Below are positions 8,572-16,283 of a DNA stretch of 49,368 nt, piece by piece. The notes beneath the pieces were generated by a model. That model saw only the letters and a program-made list of their open reading frames with translations. It was not told the origin of the DNA and did no database searches. A program made the position numbers and the translations under genes. Each line of letters opens with the position of its first letter. Position 1 is the stretch's first letter. Origin of the DNA: Parabacteroides sp. (GTDB lineage: Bacteria; Bacteroidota; Bacteroidia; Bacteroidales; Tannerellaceae); contig JALFJR010000100.1 in the NCBI GenBank assembly GCA_022775005.1, positions 1-49,368 on the forward strand. Reading direction: 5' to 3'.

Positions 8572-11409
8572 TTAGGATCGGCTGATTTGCAATCCCTGTC
8601 CAGACAGTCCCATTTCTACAAAACGTGCGTTTGCGTTGGGTGGGGTGGCAGTCAATAGCTGGCGAATGCGTGCGGCTGCTTCTGGATCTTTAGCTACGAT
8701 ATACAGATAACCTCCTCCTCCTGCACCCGGTAGCTTATAGCCTAAAGCATAGGGGTGAATTAAGCGAATGATCTGTTCGATGGCGGGTGGATTCGTGCCC
8801 GCATCGAGGGCTTTGTTCTGTGCCCATGTCTTTCCAACCAACTTTCCGTAGGTCTCAAAATCACCTTGTTGAATCGTCTCGAATAGATCCAGTGCATGCG
8901 ACTTCATCTCACTGAGCAGGTGAAGGTGCGATCCGCTGTTGAGGAACATGCCTCGTACGATCTCGGCCAAGATACCTTTGGCGGTACGGGTAATACCCGT
9001 ATAATAAAGTAGGTGACAGGCTTTGTAGGCAGGATCGGTAAACAGGTATTCAGGTAACCAACGTACCACAGGACTTTGATTGAAACCTTCACTGGTTTGC
9101 AGCAATTTCAGCCCGTGCAACACTCCTCCATATTGGTCTTGCCAGCCACCGCCGGTAGTGAGTAATTGTTCCAAAATTAAGGTCCGGTTGCCAATCTCAT
9201 TTTTGTCCCAAGCTAATCCACAGAAATCAGATATAGCTCCTAATACAGTCGCTGCTAAAATGGAGCTGGTGCCTAATCCTGAGCCTGTTGGAATAGCCGC
9301 CAAGAGGGTGACTTCCAAGCCACAGCCGAAGGCTTTGAGTTGAGCTTCTAATGAGGTGAAACGTTCGGCTGCGAACTCAGGCAAAAAACCGGCTAATGCT
9401 AAAGCTGCTTTCGGAATCGAGAAAGGAGAGCCTACCTTATTATATTGGCGCAACTCTTCCCAGGTCTGGATGACCTCCATTGCGCCCAAGTCAATGGAGC
9501 GAAGAATAATCTGTGGTGTGTGAGAAGGTTTCACATAGACTTGTAAAGGCGGTTGCCCATTCAGCTCAATCGCTATGTTTACCACATTACCACCTGCATA
9601 GAGGCAATAGGGGGGGGTGTCGGTCCAACCTCCGGCTAAGTCTATACGAACCGGACTGCGTCCCCAAACGATCTGATCCGGATAGACATTCAGGTGCAGA
9701 GCTTGTTTATCTGCCACGATGGAGGCGACTAATCCCTCTCGCAGTAGAGAGAAGGCAGTCTGTTCTTCCCATTCGTATGGCTGATGTTGTAGCTTCATCA
9801 CTTGTGCTCGGAACATGTGATTGTGAATCCGTTTCAGCAGGGGTTGTGTCTCACTTAATGCAGGGGGTAGCGGGATCTCAGCTTGGGCAAATGCGGTAGC
9901 TGCATCGGCTAAGTCCAACTGATAGAATACGCTCTTCTCCTGGTTTTGGGCTAATAATGTCCAATCAGCCTGTCGGAAAGCCTCTCGTTGTGCTACCAAG
10001 CGTTGGAGATTGGCTCGGTCGGAAATCTCATTAGCAGATACCTTCTCAGCTTGGAGCCATAAGGCTTTTCCTTCCGTGAGGTTAGGCTCGCTGATCATCC
10101 AACGTAAGACTGTGCCTAACGCCTCTACCGTTTGACAAACCGGGAATAGGGGGGCGTTCTGAATATCAGCAGATGCAGGAAGCGTTATGTCTCGGTCGGT
10201 TGCCCATGCTTGGATAGATTGCCCCATAAAGCGGGTGGCATGATCTTGCAGTGCCCCTTTGAAAAGATCGTTGAACCCATAGGGACGGGCTACCCATGCC
10301 TGCTCTTCCCAAGGCACGACATCCACACAAACCCCTTCCGGTAGGGAAAGTGCCCAATCATTTTGGGGTACGCCAGTGATGATCTGCTTGTTGCGTAATA
10401 TCCAATGTGCTCCGATATAGCTGTTTTCGATCCATATCTCAGAGTTGTCTGCCGTAAGTTTATACTGAGACAAGGCGTTTTGCACGAACATGGCCGGATG
10501 CGGTTTCACTTTGCGTTGCATGATGGCTCGTTGATCACGCACCAAGTTCTGTACGGCTAACGTAGAGGAAAGTAACTCTCGGCTGGTACCATAATGGTAG
10601 AATTCTCCACCAGGAAGAGGTAGGATTGCTACTCGCAAGCTGTTTAATTCCGGATCCTCCAAGGTTGGATGTGTACCCAACGCCAATCCAAATTCGCCAT
10701 AGAGGTCATAACAACGTAGTTGTTGTCCGTCTGCGGTATAGGAACGCTTGCGTAATAGAGACACTGCTCGGTCGCTCAATAGCCAGATACCGATGTCCAT
10801 CAAGAAGAGATGGCTTCCCGACAGTTCGCTCAACCGCTCTAATGAGGGTTTTTGCAGCATGAAATCCAATTGATCGGGATGAAGGCTGGAGGAGACAAAT
10901 ACACCATGATTGCATGCCAATGAGGGATCGACCCATAATCCGTAGCAGACAACATCCACTTCTGGGATTTCCTGTAAAGGCTCTGTGGCGCGGATGAAGA
11001 CATCTCCACTTGCGATTAATGTATGTAGGTGTTCAGGAGCTTTTTGCATGATGTGCTCGTAGAGTGGCAATTGGAGGGAGAGCAGGTTCTGCGAGAGGCG
11101 TTGGCCCCGCGCCCAACGAAAGACAGGAATAGGTGTCAAGATCTTTCCTGAAGGGGCGTAAGCGGGCAACCGCCGACTTTGTCCACCGGCATGAAGCAGG
11201 ATGCGCTTCTCTTTACAAAGCCATTCGTCAAAATCCATGACTGTTGTTTCTTCTTGACAGGCAGCCTCTAACAACCAAGTCGTACCGCCTCCTGAGCCCA
11301 ATCGAGCCCCGATTGGGTCTGCGGTGCAAAACCATTCCGAACGATCAACTTTCTCTATATTGTGGAAGCAATCCACCAGATTGGGTGGTAATGACAGTAA
11401 TTTTCTCAT
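8572..11409 (-). CDS. fkp: Bifunctional fucokinase / L-fucose-1-phosphate guanylyltransferase
   Basis: A 945-residue protein closely resembling Fkp of Bacteroides fragilis (about 949 residues). The N-terminal half is the GDP-L-fucose pyrophosphorylase with LGSGGGTTWLL (residues 37-47) and HAGGQSRRLPAYAPSGK (73-89). The C-terminal half is a GHMP kinase with WGRSPVRIDLAGGWTDTPPY and the ATP loop PTGSGLGTSS (707-716). It turns scavenged L-fucose plus ATP and GTP into GDP-fucose, which feeds fucosylation of capsule and surface glycoproteins. The frame is open to an ATG at 11451, but the promoter (11460-11429) has its predicted start near 11422, so the ATG at 11409 is chosen. Confidence 0.95.
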   Translation of the reverse strand: MRKLLSLPPNLVDCFHNIEKVDRSEWFCTADPIGARLGSGGGTTWLLEAACQEETTVMDFDEWLCKEKRILLHAGGQSRRLPAYAPSGKILTPIPVFRWARGQRLSQNLLSLQLPLYEHIMQKAPEHLHTLIASGDVFIRATEPLQEIPEVDVVCYGLWVDPSLACNHGVFVSSSLHPDQLDFMLQKPSLERLSELSGSHLFLMDIGIWLLSDRAVSLLRKRSYTADGQQLRCYDLYGEFGLALGTHPTLEDPELNSLRVAILPLPGGEFYHYGTSRELLSSTLAVQNLVRDQRAIMQRKVKPHPAMFVQNALSQYKLTADNSEIWIENSYIGAHWILRNKQIITGVPQNDWALSLPEGVCVDVVPWEEQAWVARPYGFNDLFKGALQDHATRFMGQSIQAWATDRDITLPASADIQNAPLFPVCQTVEALGTVLRWMISEPNLTEGKALWLQAEKVSANEISDRANLQRLVAQREAFRQADWTLLAQNQEKSVFYQLDLADAATAFAQAEIPLPPALSETQPLLKRIHNHMFRAQVMKLQHQPYEWEEQTAFSLLREGLVASIVADKQALHLNVYPDQIVWGRSPVRIDLAGGWTDTPPYCLYAGGNVVNIAIELNGQPPLQVYVKPSHTPQIILRSIDLGAMEVIQTWEELRQYNKVGSPFSIPKAALALAGFLPEFAAERFTSLEAQLKAFGCGLEVTLLAAIPTGSGLGTSSILAATVLGAISDFCGLAWDKNEIGNRTLILEQLLTTGGGWQDQYGGVLHGLKLLQTSEGFNQSPVVRWLPEYLFTDPAYKACHLLYYTGITRTAKGILAEIVRGMFLNSGSHLHLLSEMKSHALDLFETIQQGDFETYGKLVGKTWAQNKALDAGTNPPAIEQIIRLIHPYALGYKLPGAGGGGYLYIVAKDPEAAARIRQLLTATPPNANARFVEMGLSGQGLQISRS

Positions 11410-11428
11410 CTTTTTCACTATTGTGCTG

Positions 11429-11460
11429 TAAAAGTAGTTTGTTTTGGGCAAACGACCAAG
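11429..11460 (-). promoter_or_regulatory. Promoter of fkp
   Basis: On the minus strand CTTG (11460-11457), a 20-base spacer, then TACTTTTA (11436-11429), one base off the TAnnTTTG consensus. Predicted transcription start is about 13 bases before the ATG at 11409. Confidence 0.6.
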
Positions 11461-11498
11461 TTTTCGTCGAATGAATAGCGAAATTAGAGAATACCTGC

Positions 11499-11506
11499 TA
11501 TCTTTG
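11499..11506 (+). promoter_or_regulatory. Bacteroidetes -7 box for the DUF4494 operon
   Basis: TATCTTTG matches TAnnTTTG exactly. No -33 element is obvious. Predicted leader about 38 bases to the ATG at 11552. Confidence 0.5.
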
Positions 11507-11551
11507 CTCGTTATTAAACAGACGTAAAGTAATAATTAAAGGACAAAACAA

Positions 11552-12061
11552 ATGCACAACTGGTTTGAATGTAAGGTTTCTTACGAGAAGATGCTGGAGA
11601 ATGGCATGCAGAAGAAGGTGACCGAACCCTATCTGGTGGATGCCCTCTCCTTCACGGAGGCAGAGGCGCGTATCATCGAGGAGATTCGTCCGTTTATCAC
11701 GGGTGAGTTTACCGTGACAGACATCAAGCGTGCTCGTCTCTCGGAGTTGTTTTTCAATGAGAATGGTGATCGTTTCTATAAAATAAAGGTCTATTTCATC
11801 ACGCTCGACGAGAAGAGTGGAGCGGAGAAAAAAACGGCTGCGCAGATGTTGGCGCAAGCCAGTACGCTGAAAGAGGCGATCGAGGTGCTCGACGAAGGCA
11901 TGAAGGGCACGTTGGCCGACTATACGATTGCTTCTGTCGCTGAGACACAGCTGATGGATGTCTTTCCTTTCGATGCGAATCGCATCCCTGAGGAGAAGAA
12001 AAGCGATGAGGAGTTGCTTGCCGAGCAAAGAGCGCAAGCGGAAAAAGGGAGTGAAGCATGA
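11552..12061 (+). CDS. DUF4494 family protein
   Basis: A 169-residue soluble protein recognised as DUF4494 from its opening MHNWFECKVSYEKMLENGMQ and the conserved VTEPYLVDALSFTEAEARII and FTVTDIKRA segments. The family is widespread in Bacteroidetes and has no established function. The C-terminal ~35 residues are a charged tail rich in Glu and Lys. Its stop overlaps the start of the YggS-type gene (ATGA at 12058), so the two are probably translationally coupled. Confidence 0.85.
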   Translation: MHNWFECKVSYEKMLENGMQKKVTEPYLVDALSFTEAEARIIEEIRPFITGEFTVTDIKRARLSELFFNENGDRFYKIKVYFITLDEKSGAEKKTAAQMLAQASTLKEAIEVLDEGMKGTLADYTIASVAETQLMDVFPFDANRIPEEKKSDEELLAEQRAQAEKGSEA

Positions 12062-12726
12062 GTATTGCACAGCGTATTCAAGAACTGAAGCAATCCTTGC
12101 CATCGGATGTGACACTGGTGGCTGTCTCTAAGTTTCATCCGGTCGAGGCTTTGCAAGCTGCCTATGATGCGGGACAGCGTGTGTTTGGCGAGAGTCGGGC
12201 ACAGGAGTTGGTCGCAAAGCAACGGCAGTTGCCGGCTGACATTGAGTGGCATTTCATCGGGACGTTACAAACCAATAAGGTGAAGGAGATAGTCCCCTTT
12301 ATCAGCTTGATCCATAGCGTGGACTCTTTTCGTCTTTTGCAAGAGATCGAGAAGCAGGCGGCCAAGGTGGATCGGGTGATTAGGGTACTTTTGGAGATTC
12401 ATGTGGCCCAAGAGGAGACCAAGCATGGCTTGACTCCAGAGGCCTGTAGGCAGCTCCTTGCGGATGAGGCTGTGACTCACTTGCCTCACGTACGGATCTG
12501 TGGGTTGATGGGTATGGCATCTAATACGGATGATGAGGCACAGGTCAAGGCTGAGTTTCATCAAATTCATGCCCTCTTCAGTGAATTGAAGGATGGTATA
12601 TGCCGGTCTAATCCAGATTTTACGTGGCTTTCGATGGGCATGAGCCACGACTATCCGTTGGCGATTGCTGAAGGAAGTAACCTGATCCGGATAGGTACTT
12701 ATATTTTTGGCGAACGAGTCTATTGA
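12058..12726 (+). CDS. YggS/PROSC-type pyridoxal phosphate homeostasis protein
   Basis: A 222-residue single-domain PLP-binding protein with the alanine-racemase-like fold. The PLP lysine is in TLVAVSKFH (Lys25). Further hallmarks are FGESRAQELVAKQ, EWHFIGTLQTNKVK, LEIHVAQEETKHG, LMGMAS, and the C-terminal LSMGMSHDYPLAIAEGSNLIRIGT phosphate-binding region. The family buffers free PLP and affects amino-acid and coenzyme A metabolism; no enzymatic activity is firmly assigned. Its start overlaps the DUF4494 stop by 4 bases, and the dihydroorotate dehydrogenase-like gene follows after 38 bases. Confidence 0.93.
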   Translation: MSIAQRIQELKQSLPSDVTLVAVSKFHPVEALQAAYDAGQRVFGESRAQELVAKQRQLPADIEWHFIGTLQTNKVKEIVPFISLIHSVDSFRLLQEIEKQAAKVDRVIRVLLEIHVAQEETKHGLTPEACRQLLADEAVTHLPHVRICGLMGMASNTDDEAQVKAEFHQIHALFSELKDGICRSNPDFTWLSMGMSHDYPLAIAEGSNLIRIGTYIFGERVY

Positions 12727-12764
12727 GTTTGGAAATAAATTGTGAAATCTAAAAGATAAATGAC

Positions 12765-13742
12765 ATGATTGACATGAAAACTTCCTATGCGGGACTAACG
12801 CTCCGCAATCCGATTATTATCGGTAGTTCTGGCTTGACGAACAAGGCGGAACGCAACCAGGAATTTGAGAAAGCAGGTGCGGGTGCGATTGTTTTGAAAT
12901 CGCTTTTCGAGGAGCAGATTGAGATGCAGAGCGCCTCTATGCTTCAAGAAAATGATTATCCAGAGGCAGCCGACTACATCCGTAGCTATGTGGAGGCGAA
13001 TCAGGTGAACGATTACTTGGAGTTGATTCGCAAGAGCAAGGAGCTGTGCGCGATTCCCATCATTGCCAGCATCAATTGCTATAAGGCGGCTGCTTGGACG
13101 AACTTTGCGCAACAGATTGCGCAGGCAGGTGCTGACGCTTTGGAGCTGAATGTTTTCTTTATGGAGACCGATTTGCACGACAATGCCGAAGCCGTAAAGG
13201 ATACCTATGTGAATATTTTGCGCCAAGTGAAAGAAGCGATTCAGATTCCGGTAATTATGAAGATTGGCAAGCAATATAGCAATATTCCGGCATTGGTGCA
13301 TGCGTTGAAAGCGAATGGCGCAGATGGCGTGGTGCTTTTCAATCGTTTCTACCAACCTGATATTGATATTAACACGATGCAGTTAGTGTCTGGCCATGTA
13401 TTCAGCAGTCCGGCGGATCTGAGCGATACGTTACGTTGGACGGCTATTGTGTCTGGCAAGGTGCCTGGCATCAGTGTAGCGGCTTCAACCGGTGTGCATG
13501 ATTGGGAAGGCGTAGTGAAATGCCTGTTGGCTGGCGCTTCGGGTGTGCAGCTTTGTAGTGCGCTCTACACGCATGGGGCGGCGATCGTTTCTCAGATCTT
13601 GACGTGCATGGAGGAGTGGATGAATCAAATGCATTATGAGTCCGTCAACCAGTTCCGTGGTCGGTTGAACTATGCGAACATCCCGAATCCGGCTCAGTAT
13701 GAGCGTGCGCAATTCATGAAGTATTTTGCGAATAGAGACTGA
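12765..13742 (+). CDS. Dihydroorotate dehydrogenase-like flavoprotein
   Basis: A 325-residue TIM-barrel protein similar to class 1 dihydroorotate dehydrogenases: LTLRNPIIIGSSGLT at the N-terminus, IIASINCYKAAAW, GADALELNVFF, VIMKIGKQYSNI, and the FMN-phosphate loops ISVAASTGVHDWEGVVKCLL and GASGVQLCSALYTHG. The usual ELNxSCPN segment is replaced by ELNVFFMET, so pyrimidine synthesis is not certain. Such proteins are commonly annotated as dihydroorotate dehydrogenase-like in Bacteroidetes, and the substrate is unknown. ATGs at 12765 and 12774 are both possible starts. It is the last gene before a strong terminator. Confidence 0.82.
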   Translation: MIDMKTSYAGLTLRNPIIIGSSGLTNKAERNQEFEKAGAGAIVLKSLFEEQIEMQSASMLQENDYPEAADYIRSYVEANQVNDYLELIRKSKELCAIPIIASINCYKAAAWTNFAQQIAQAGADALELNVFFMETDLHDNAEAVKDTYVNILRQVKEAIQIPVIMKIGKQYSNIPALVHALKANGADGVVLFNRFYQPDIDINTMQLVSGHVFSSPADLSDTLRWTAIVSGKVPGISVAASTGVHDWEGVVKCLLAGASGVQLCSALYTHGAAIVSQILTCMEEWMNQMHYESVNQFRGRLNYANIPNPAQYERAQFMKYFANRD

Positions 13743-13762
13743 TTCGACAGTTAGCAGTTAAG

Positions 13763-13809
13763 AATTAGGAATGAGGATTTATTCGGTAAATACTCATTCC
13801 TAATTTTTT
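13763..13809 (+). terminator. Rho-independent terminator
   Basis: A perfect 13-base stem, aattaggaatgag (13763-13775) / ctcattcctaatt (13793-13805), followed by TTTT. It closes the DUF4494 operon and lies between convergent transcripts. Confidence 0.9.
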
Positions 13810-13844
13810 ATTTATGGTAAAGCTCTGCATTTTTCTCCTATGCG

Positions 13845-14690
13845 TTATCGGGGTTCTTGCAGGGTAAGATAGAGTGTTTTTAGATCGTCCGCTCCCACTA
13901 AATCAACCCCTTCTTGCAAGAAGAAACGTTTGAATTGCTCCGTGTCGGGGGCACCCCACCACCGGAACAGCTTGCCCTCTTTGTGAACGGAGGCAATGAG
14001 CTCACGCATCCTTCGCAACTCTTCGGCAGGCATTTCGCCTTCGCCTTTCCATTTGAAAAAAGCGGAATAATTATCGCTGACCACGGGTGCTAAGGTGGCG
14101 GGAATCCCTTGACCTACCTCCTTGATCTTGCCATCGAGAAAGGTGAAACGGGTGGTTTCCAGGGGCAAGGATTGCATCGGGCGATCGCCGGAGAGGAAGA
14201 ACAGGATTGCGCCCTCTCGGTAAGTGCCGTTCTCCACGGTGCAGAAGTATTGTTTGTAAGGTTCAATCTGTTGTTTGAGCAGCGTGTAGATCTCTTCCCC
14301 CTTTTCCTTGCAATCAACCATCAGGTAGAAGGGGCGGTCGCTTTGTGGATAGACCTTGCCTTCATTTTGCTGGATACGTGCTACTAAGGGTTTCAGATAG
14401 AGTCGCTCGAACGTGATCGCCGGATCGGCTGTCGGACGTTCGTGCGACACATAGAGTTCGCCGTCGATGGGCCAGAGATCCGCCTCCACGCAGTTGAACC
14501 CGTAAGAGAGGGCATCATGCAACGGATGCTCCCGCCAATAATCATTGTGCGAGAAAGCGTTGTAGAGCACCTTGTTAGCAGCCGAAGAGGCTACCTGTGG
14601 CTCGTCGGCCACTACCTCTGTTGGGGCTTGTTGGCTGCCTCCTGTGCAGGCCAGTAATAGACTCAGTAATAAAAAGGAACACTGTTTCAT
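13845..14690 (-). CDS. Lipoprotein, PI-PLC/glycerophosphodiesterase-like
   Basis: A 281-residue protein with a lipoprotein signal (LLLSLLLAC, lipid-anchored Cys15). The catalytic-type motifs of the PI-PLC/GDPD superfamily follow: FSHNDY, NCVEADLWPIDGELYVSHE, and near the end LFRWWGAP and GVDLVGADDL. The His and Glu-x-Asp residues are those used by glycerophosphodiesterases, but the protein fits better with the AIM6-like branch. It is probably a periplasmic or surface phosphodiesterase acting on lipid or teichoic-type head groups; the substrate is unknown. It is the last gene of a three-gene minus-strand set, 19 bases after the radical SAM gene. Confidence 0.78.
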   Translation of the reverse strand: MKQCSFLLLSLLLACTGGSQQAPTEVVADEPQVASSAANKVLYNAFSHNDYWREHPLHDALSYGFNCVEADLWPIDGELYVSHERPTADPAITFERLYLKPLVARIQQNEGKVYPQSDRPFYLMVDCKEKGEEIYTLLKQQIEPYKQYFCTVENGTYREGAILFFLSGDRPMQSLPLETTRFTFLDGKIKEVGQGIPATLAPVVSDNYSAFFKWKGEGEMPAEELRRMRELIASVHKEGKLFRWWGAPDTEQFKRFFLQEGVDLVGADDLKTLYLTLQEPR

Positions 14691-14709
14691 GCTGTGATAT
14701 TTTAAATAG

Positions 14710-15645
14710 TTAGTTGTGTGCGACGAAAAGACGCCCTTGGTAGGTGTCTCGTTCGGCTAAGCGCTGATCCACCTTGGCCGTGAACGCATAATTCTTCAAT
14801 CCCCAATCCGGTTGGATCAATAAATCTTTCGGCGATTGGGAGACGAAACGTTCCAACACGATGCGTTGGGACAAACGTTCGATGAAGTCAATGGCCAGGT
14901 CGATATACTCATCCACCGTGAAGAAATGGAAGTCTTCGGGGCTTGTTGCATACTCCTTGGCCATCCGTGTATGACGGATCAGCTGTAGCTGATGCAGCTT
15001 GAGTGTGGTCAAAGGCAAACGGCTCATTACTTCCGCATGATGCAACATATCCGCTCGGCTCTCCCCGGGCAAGCCCAAGATCAGATGGGCACCAGTGTAG
15101 ATACCTCGTGCGGCGGTACGTCGGATAGCCTCTTCCGATTCAGCGGCGGTGTGCCCTCGGTTGATCCGTTCGAGCGTACGATCCAATGTGCTTTCCACGC
15201 CATACTCGATCAAGACAAAGCGCTTGCGGCTCAAAGCCTCAAAATAGGCCAACAACGCATCGGGCATGCAATCGGGACGTGTGCCTACGATCAACCCTTC
15301 AACACCGGGATAAGCCAAGGCCTCCTCATACAGACGAATCAATCGTTCGGGTGTGTCATAGGTGTTTGTATAGGATTGGAAATAGGCTAAATAACGCATC
15401 GCTGGATACTTTCGGGCGAAAAAACGGATCCCTCGCTCCAATTGCTCGCTGACGCTTTCTGTCGGTTGGCAATAGTCAGGACTGAAGGTCTGGTTATTAC
15501 AATAGGTACACCCTCCCCAGCCTTTCGTGCCGTCTCGATTAGGGCAGGTGAATCCTGCGTTGATCGAGATTTTCTGGACCTTGAAGCGGGGAAACACCTG
15601 ATGAAAGAAATCGGCCAACTCGTGGTATCGTTTCTCGAGTTTCAT
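14710..15645 (-). CDS. TIGR01212-family (YhcC-like) radical SAM protein
   Basis: A 311-residue radical SAM enzyme. The cluster-binding cysteines are Cys34, Cys46 and Cys49 in FTCPNRDGTKGWGGCTYCNN, a C-x11-C-x2-C spacing typical of TIGR01212. Other conserved parts are YLAYFQSYTNTY, IVGTRPDCMPDALL and LILGLPGESRADML. The reaction of the family is not established; a role in RNA modification has been suggested because of its Elp3-like relatedness. It follows the glutaredoxin-like gene by 9 bases and precedes the phosphodiesterase lipoprotein by 19 bases. Confidence 0.9.
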   Translation of the reverse strand: MKLEKRYHELADFFHQVFPRFKVQKISINAGFTCPNRDGTKGWGGCTYCNNQTFSPDYCQPTESVSEQLERGIRFFARKYPAMRYLAYFQSYTNTYDTPERLIRLYEEALAYPGVEGLIVGTRPDCMPDALLAYFEALSRKRFVLIEYGVESTLDRTLERINRGHTAAESEEAIRRTAARGIYTGAHLILGLPGESRADMLHHAEVMSRLPLTTLKLHQLQLIRHTRMAKEYATSPEDFHFFTVDEYIDLAIDFIERLSQRIVLERFVSQSPKDLLIQPDWGLKNYAFTAKVDQRLAERDTYQGRLFVAHN

Positions 15646-15654
15646 AGACAGCTA

Positions 15655-15918
15655 TCAAGCTTCTAAGGCTTTGCGCAATAGAGCTTCCACCTCGTTCTTG
15701 AAGATGCCCGCCTCGTGCTCCTTCACCTCATCTATATAAAAGGTGGGCACATAGTAGTAGTCGTATTGATTCGCTACCTCTGGCTTTTTCGATTCCTCGA
15801 TGGTCTCGATCTCAACGGCCTTTAGTTCCGGATGCTCCTCTTGTAATTCCTGAATATATTGGAAAGCCTTCTTGCAGAAAGGGCATTTCTCTAAATAAAA
15901 TAGTTTGATTGGCTTCAT
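15655..15918 (-). CDS. Glutaredoxin/thioredoxin-like small redox protein
   Basis: An 87-residue protein with a CxxC site, LEKCPFCKKAF (Cys12 and Cys15), and the cis-proline strand YYVPTFYI, together giving a glutaredoxin-like thioredoxin fold. It probably reduces disulfides or delivers electrons in the cytoplasm. The frame stays open upstream to 16182, which would add 88 residues, but that extension is a translation of a promoter and of 22-bp tandem repeats, and the family begins at MKPIKLFYLEK, so the ATG at 15918 is chosen. First gene of a minus-strand operon with the radical SAM and phosphodiesterase genes. Confidence 0.85.
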   Translation of the reverse strand: MKPIKLFYLEKCPFCKKAFQYIQELQEEHPELKAVEIETIEESKKPEVANQYDYYYVPTFYIDEVKEHEAGIFKNEVEALLRKALEA

Positions 15919-16004
15919 CGCTTTCTCTATTAAATACTTGTTAATTAGTTGACTTTCTTCGTTTTTGTGACCTACGTAAAAGGTCGTTGCGAAGTCTGTT
16001 CGTG

Positions 16005-16012
16005 CAAAGTTA
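16005..16012 (-). promoter_or_regulatory. Bacteroidetes -7 box for the glutaredoxin-like operon
   Basis: Minus-strand TAACTTTG matches TAnnTTTG exactly. The predicted start near 15998 gives an 80-base leader. The tandem repeat array begins about 33 bases upstream, where regulators would bind. Confidence 0.45.
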
Positions 16013-16044
16013 GCAAACTTGCGTGAAGAGGCAATCAAAACATC

Positions 16045-16198
16045 GTCCATCGTCTTGAAAAAACATGGGCAACGGACGAAAAAATTACGGGCAACATTTT
16101 CAAAAACCATGGGCAACATTTTCCAAAACGACGGGCAACGTTTTTGAAAACGATGGGCAATGTTTTTTGAGGATACGGGCAACGTTTTTGGGGCGTAG
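16045..16198. repeat. 22-bp tandem repeat array, six clear copies plus one degenerate
   Basis: Six head-to-tail units of exactly 22 bases start at 16067, 16089, 16111, 16133, 16155 and 16177, each opening with GGGCAAC or GGGCAAT. A degenerate seventh unit occupies 16045-16066. The best-preserved unit (16133) contains the palindrome CGTTTTTGAAAACG. Units differ at several positions and there are no spacers, so it is not CRISPR. The array lies in the 365-base gap between the divergent glutaredoxin-like and DPP IV promoters. Two minus-strand frames are open across it, but the translation resembles no known protein. It may be a protein-binding array or a minisatellite. Confidence 0.9.
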
Positions 16199-16222
16199 CA
16201 AGAGAGTCTAATTTTTTATTGC

Positions 16223-16230
16223 TACTTTTG
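16223..16230 (+). promoter_or_regulatory. Bacteroidetes -7 box for the DPP IV-lipA operon
   Basis: TACTTTTG matches TAnnTTTG exactly, with a predicted leader of about 47 bases. No -33 element is clear at the usual distance; the 22-bp repeat array ends 24 bases upstream. Confidence 0.5.
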
Positions 16231-16283
16231 TTGCTCAATCAGTGTGACTGTAGATTTTGTAATCAATTTAGACAACGAAAATA

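Noticed and set aside
11409-11451. Upstream ATG at 11451 as the fkp start
   Set aside because: It lies inside the -33/-7 promoter and upstream of the predicted transcript start, and known Fkp proteins start at the M(R/Q)KLLSLP sequence.
16067-16198. CRISPR array
   Set aside because: The 22-base units abut each other with no spacers, they vary in sequence, and no cas gene is near.
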